NCBI RefSeq assembly: GCF_003627795.1
Contig: NZ_CP032684.1
Coordinates: 3,015,001 to 3,079,000, forward strand
DNA from: Rhizobium sp. CCGE531
Lineage (GTDB): Bacteria; Pseudomonadota; Alphaproteobacteria; Rhizobiales; Rhizobiaceae
Length of the DNA: 64,000 nt
Direction of reading: 5' to 3'
The notes beneath the pieces were generated by a model. That model had not been told where the DNA came from and did no database searches. It worked only from the letters and a program-made list of their open reading frames with translations. Each line of letters starts with the position of its first letter. The first letter of the stretch is position 1. Below, piece after piece: positions 61,506 to 64,000 of this stretch. A program made the position numbers and the translations under genes.

Positions 61506-62705
61506 TTAAGCAGCGACCGGGCATGCCAGCAAAGCCTTCAAGGAAGCCTCCGCCATCGGCTCGCGTTCCGAACGTTCGATGAAGCCGCCGCCATAGACGC
61601 GGGCGTCGTCACCCGGCGCCGAATAGAGCGCGCAGGCCTGGCCCGGAGCGACGCCGGCCTCGCCGACCGTGAGGTCGACATAGATGCCGCTGGCGTCGGC
61701 ATGCAGCACGGCAGGGGACGGCGCGCGGGTGGAGCGAACCTTGGCGAAACAGGAAAAGCCGTCGCCGGAAGCCGCCAGCACCAACGGCTCGTCGCCCAGC
61801 CAGTTAACATCGCGCAGATAGACGCGATGCGTTTCCAGCGCCTCCTTCGGGCCGACGATGACGCGGCGCGAGCGGGCGTCGAGATAGACGACATAAAGCG
61901 GCTCACCGGTCGCGACACCGATGCCACGGCGCTGGCCGATCGTATAATGCAGGATGCCCTCGTGTTGACCGAGCACGCGGCCGTCGAGATGGACGATCTC
62001 GCCGGCGAGCGCCGCGTTCGGCTTCAGCTTGGCGATCACGTCGGAATATTTGCCCTGCGGCACGAAACAGATGTCCTGGCTGTCGGCCTTCTTGGCGACG
62101 ACCAGGCCCATTTCCTCGGCAAGCGCCCGCGTCTCCGACTTCGGCATGCCGCCGAGCGGAAAGCGCAGGTAATCGATCTGTTCCTGCGTGGTGGCGAAGA
62201 GGAAATAGCTCTGGTCGCGATCGGCATCGGCCGGGCGATAGAGCGCGCGACGATGCGGGCGCTCCGCGGATGGATTGAGGCGCGAGCGGATATAATGGCC
62301 GGTCGCCAGCGCATCGGCGCCAAGTTCCTTGGCGGTCAGCAGAAGATCGGCGAACTTGACGGTCTGGTTGCAGGCAACGCAGGGGATCGGCGTTTCGCCG
62401 GCGACGTAGCTCTCGGCGAAAGGATTGATGACCGTTTCGCGGAAGCGCTTTTCATAATCGAGCACATAATGCGGGATGCCGAGCGTTTCGCAGACGCGGC
62501 GCGCATCATCGATATCCTGGCCGGCGCAACAGGAGCCGGCGCGATGCACGGCAGCGCCATGGTCATAGAGCTGCAGCGTGATGCCGAGCACATCATAGCC
62601 CTGCCGCTTCAGAATGCCGGCGACGACGGAGCTGTCGACACCGCCAGACATGGCGACGACGACGCGGGTATCTTCCGGCCTCTTGTCAAAATCCAGTGTA
62701 TTCAC
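61506..62705 (-). CDS. mnmA: tRNA-specific 2-thiouridylase MnmA
   Basis: 399 residues. PP-loop [14 protein letters not shown], the first Cys in [15 protein letters not shown], the second in [11 protein letters not shown], and [17 protein letters not shown]. It adds sulfur to U34 in tRNA-Lys, -Glu and -Gln with sulfur from IscS/Tus-type carriers. Start ATG 62705. It lies next to tRNA-Met, which is not its substrate. Confidence 0.95.
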   Translation of the reverse strand: MNTLDFDKRPEDTRVVVAMSGGVDSSVVAGILKRQGYDVLGITLQLYDHGAAVHRAGSCCAGQDIDDARRVCETLGIPHYVLDYEKRFRETVINPFAESYVAGETPIPCVACNQTVKFADLLLTAKELGADALATGHYIRSRLNPSAERPHRRALYRPADADRDQSYFLFATTQEQIDYLRFPLGGMPKSETRALAEEMGLVVAKKADSQDICFVPQGKYSDVIAKLKPNAALAGEIVHLDGRVLGQHEGILHYTIGQRRGIGVATGEPLYVVYLDARSRRVIVGPKEALETHRVYLRDVNWLGDEPLVLAASGDGFSCFAKVRSTRAPSPAVLHADASGIYVDLTVGEAGVAPGQACALYSAPGDDARVYGGGFIERSEREPMAEASLKALLACPVAA

Positions 62706-62795
62706 GGTCGTTGCCGCCAGTCTTGAACGATCTTCGATGCTGCCGAGCGGATGACTTTTCTTCGAAACGTCGTCACGCTCTCATTATTTGATTTC

Positions 62796-62840
62796 GCATG
62801 ATCTGATCCAAAAACCGCTGCACACTTTTTGGGATCATGC
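62796..62840. repeat. Rhizobial palindromic repeat, family 2 copy 2
   Basis: GCATGATC at the left and GATCATGC at the right are exact inverted ends; the interior AAACCGCTGCACACTTTT matches the copy at 40032-40081. Confidence 0.65.
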
Positions 62841-62977
62841 TTCTTAACCGCCGGATGCCATGCAAAAGCGGCGAATTTTCATGCGGGGCAATGGGCCACG
62901 CTCTTCGCAGCCCGCCTATTTCTGCAGGGATATAGAAAGGATCGCTATCCGGCGCAAGGGGTCGGCGAAAGTGCGAA

Positions 62978-63646
62978 TCACCCCTTTGCCTTCAAATGCC
63001 AGATCAGATTGCGGCTGCGTCGCAATACCGTGACCGCCGATCCGATGGCGACGACCCAGAGGGCAATGGTCAAAACCCATACACCGCCACTCCAAAAAGC
63101 TTCGACAATGGAGAGGAGCGCGGCAGCCGTGGCGACCGCCATGCGATGCTGCTTGGCCATCGGTCCGCCGAAATCGCTCGGATTGCCCGTGGCCCGGCCA
63201 AGCTCGCGGACATAGGCGGTCAGCACCGCAAGGGCGGCGGCGGCCCAGCCGAGCCCTGGCGCGGCGATGCCATAGCCGATGCCGGCAAAGATGAGGATGT
63301 CGGCGATACGATCCGGGAATTCGTTCCAGAAGGGTCCATCGGCCTCGCCCTTTCCGCCCTCGACCGCCACCATGCCGTCAAGCAGGTTGCAGAGCAGGCG
63401 CAGCTGGCAGAACAAGGCGGCCAGGATCAACAATGTCACATGCATCCCGGCACTGCCGGCCGTACCGGAGAGCCAGAATGAGGCTCCCGCCAACGCCGCC
63501 ATCAGCATACTTGCCTGCGATATCTGGTTCGGCGTCACCGAAAGCGCCGTCATACGCCGCGCCAGCGTCTGAGCCCATCGCGTGTTGCGGCTGGCCAGCG
63601 GCCGCCTGTCACCGGTTCCCTTGCCTGCCTGGCCCTCACCTGTCAT
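62978..63646 (-). CDS. CDP-alcohol phosphatidyltransferase family protein
   Basis: 222 residues with about six membrane helices. The family block reads LCNLLDGMVAVEGGKGEADG then FWNEFPDRIADI, a variant of D-x2-D-G-x2-A-R-x8-G-x3-D-x3-D in which the first Asp is N-terminal to DG and an Arg is missing, so catalysis may differ. ATG 63646 follows GAGGGG. It overlaps its upstream neighbour's end by ribosome site only, so both share an operon. Confidence 0.75.
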   Translation of the reverse strand: MTGEGQAGKGTGDRRPLASRNTRWAQTLARRMTALSVTPNQISQASMLMAALAGASFWLSGTAGSAGMHVTLLILAALFCQLRLLCNLLDGMVAVEGGKGEADGPFWNEFPDRIADILIFAGIGYGIAAPGLGWAAAALAVLTAYVRELGRATGNPSDFGGPMAKQHRMAVATAAALLSIVEAFWSGGVWVLTIALWVVAIGSAVTVLRRSRNLIWHLKAKG

Positions 63647-63652
63647 GGCCCC

Positions 63653-64000
63653 TCACCTCTCATGGTTTCGCAGCCTTCCGCCTGATATCGAGTAATTGTA
63701 GATCGCCGCATAGCTGGAAGAGACCAGCAGCGGCACGGCAATGGTCTTCAGGATCTCCGGCGTGCCGCTCAGCGCATGGATGACGACCAGGATTGTAGCC
63801 GAGCCCAGGCATGCGATCAGCGGCGGCGCCCAAAGGCGCGCAAAGCCGCTGAACCGCCTCGACAAAGCCTCGACCACGGATTTCAGGAACAGCGTCAGGC
63901 AGCCCGAAAGTACGCCTTGCACAAAGCCTGATATCAAAGGACGCGGCATCGGGTGCATGCGGTTGGCGAAAACGGCCCAGCTGCCCATGGCAAGGAAAGC
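63653..64000 (-). CDS. Integral membrane protein, incomplete at window edge
   Basis: At least 115 residues; the reading frame continues past 64000 (AFLAMGSWAVFANRM at the edge). Two or three hydrophobic segments such as PPLIACLGSATILVVIHAL and a basic interior. The ATG at 63988 lacks a ribosome site, so the true start is beyond the window. No family recognised. Its stop lies within the ribosome site of the phosphatidyltransferase gene. Confidence 0.6.
   Translation of the reverse strand, partial: AFLAMGSWAVFANRMHPMPRPLISGFVQGVLSGCLTLFLKSVVEALSRRFSGFARLWAPPLIACLGSATILVVIHALSGTPEILKTIAVPLLVSSSYAAIYNYSISGGRLRNHER

Noticed and set aside
1..64000. CRISPR array, prophage or integrative element
   Set aside because: No evenly spaced direct repeats, cas, integrase, capsid or att-like duplication at the tRNA was seen; the single IS is the only mobile DNA recognised.

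Overview
The window reads as chromosomal or large-replicon DNA of a Rhizobium-like alphaproteobacterium. The basis is high GC with strong third-position GC bias, small proteins of the rhizobial families DUF982 and DUF6074, and several classes of palindromic intergenic mosaic repeats typical of Rhizobiaceae. No phage, plasmid-replication or CRISPR sequence was seen. One insertion sequence is present at 46.8-48.2 kb.

Region 1 (1.2-31.3 kb) is the centre of interest: an aerobic, CoA-dependent catabolic island for an aminated aromatic or indolic compound. Its core is a 2-aminobenzoate-CoA ligase-type enzyme (20090-21712, minus) divergent from a two-domain 2-aminobenzoyl-CoA monooxygenase/reductase-type flavoprotein (22012-24330). 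After the flavoprotein come beta-oxidation-like genes: SDR, enoyl-CoA hydratase, two acyl-CoA dehydrogenases, thioesterase, RidA and a fused hydratase/3-hydroxyacyl-CoA dehydrogenase. Upstream lie indolepyruvate:ferredoxin oxidoreductase subunits (iorB, iorA), a cyclase-family hydrolase resembling isatin hydrolase, two phytoene-desaturase-like FAD oxidoreductases, two MarR regulators, an aminotransferase, an incomplete amino-acid ABC importer and a complete peptide-type ABC importer. A 14-bp AT-rich palindrome (consensus TTTTAAGCTTAAAA) recurs in five control regions of this island and was not noticed elsewhere, so these transcription units probably form one regulon. My reading is that an indolic precursor is opened to isatinate or anthranilate, converted to 2-aminobenzoyl-CoA, dearomatised, deaminated and beta-oxidised. 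The precursor is inferred, not shown.

Region 2 (31.3-46.7 kb) is mixed accessory metabolism: a class III nucleotide cyclase, two SDRs with a divergent LysR regulator, an FMN monooxygenase with an AhpD-like partner, OsmC, glycerate kinase, a zinc-ribbon micro-protein, gamma-glutamyltransferase, a DHA2-type MFS exporter, a cold-shock protein and an MhqO-MhqD-like fusion protein.

Region 3 (46.7-57.7 kb) holds an IS4-family element inserted at the centre of a palindromic repeat, with its transposase split by a -1 frameshift at an A5G6 tract. It also holds an L-fuconate dehydratase, a class III CoA-transferase with a divergent AhpD-like gene, a cupin, a metQ-metN-metI methionine importer with a 51-bp inverted repeat between metQ and metN, a D-2-hydroxyacid dehydrogenase and a 3-methyladenine DNA glycosylase.

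Region 4 (57.9-64 kb) carries three DUF982 paralogues, a DUF6074 protein, a small secreted protein, a PilZ protein, a 30-residue membrane protein, tRNA-Met(CAT), mnmA, a CDP-alcohol phosphatidyltransferase and a membrane protein cut by the window edge.
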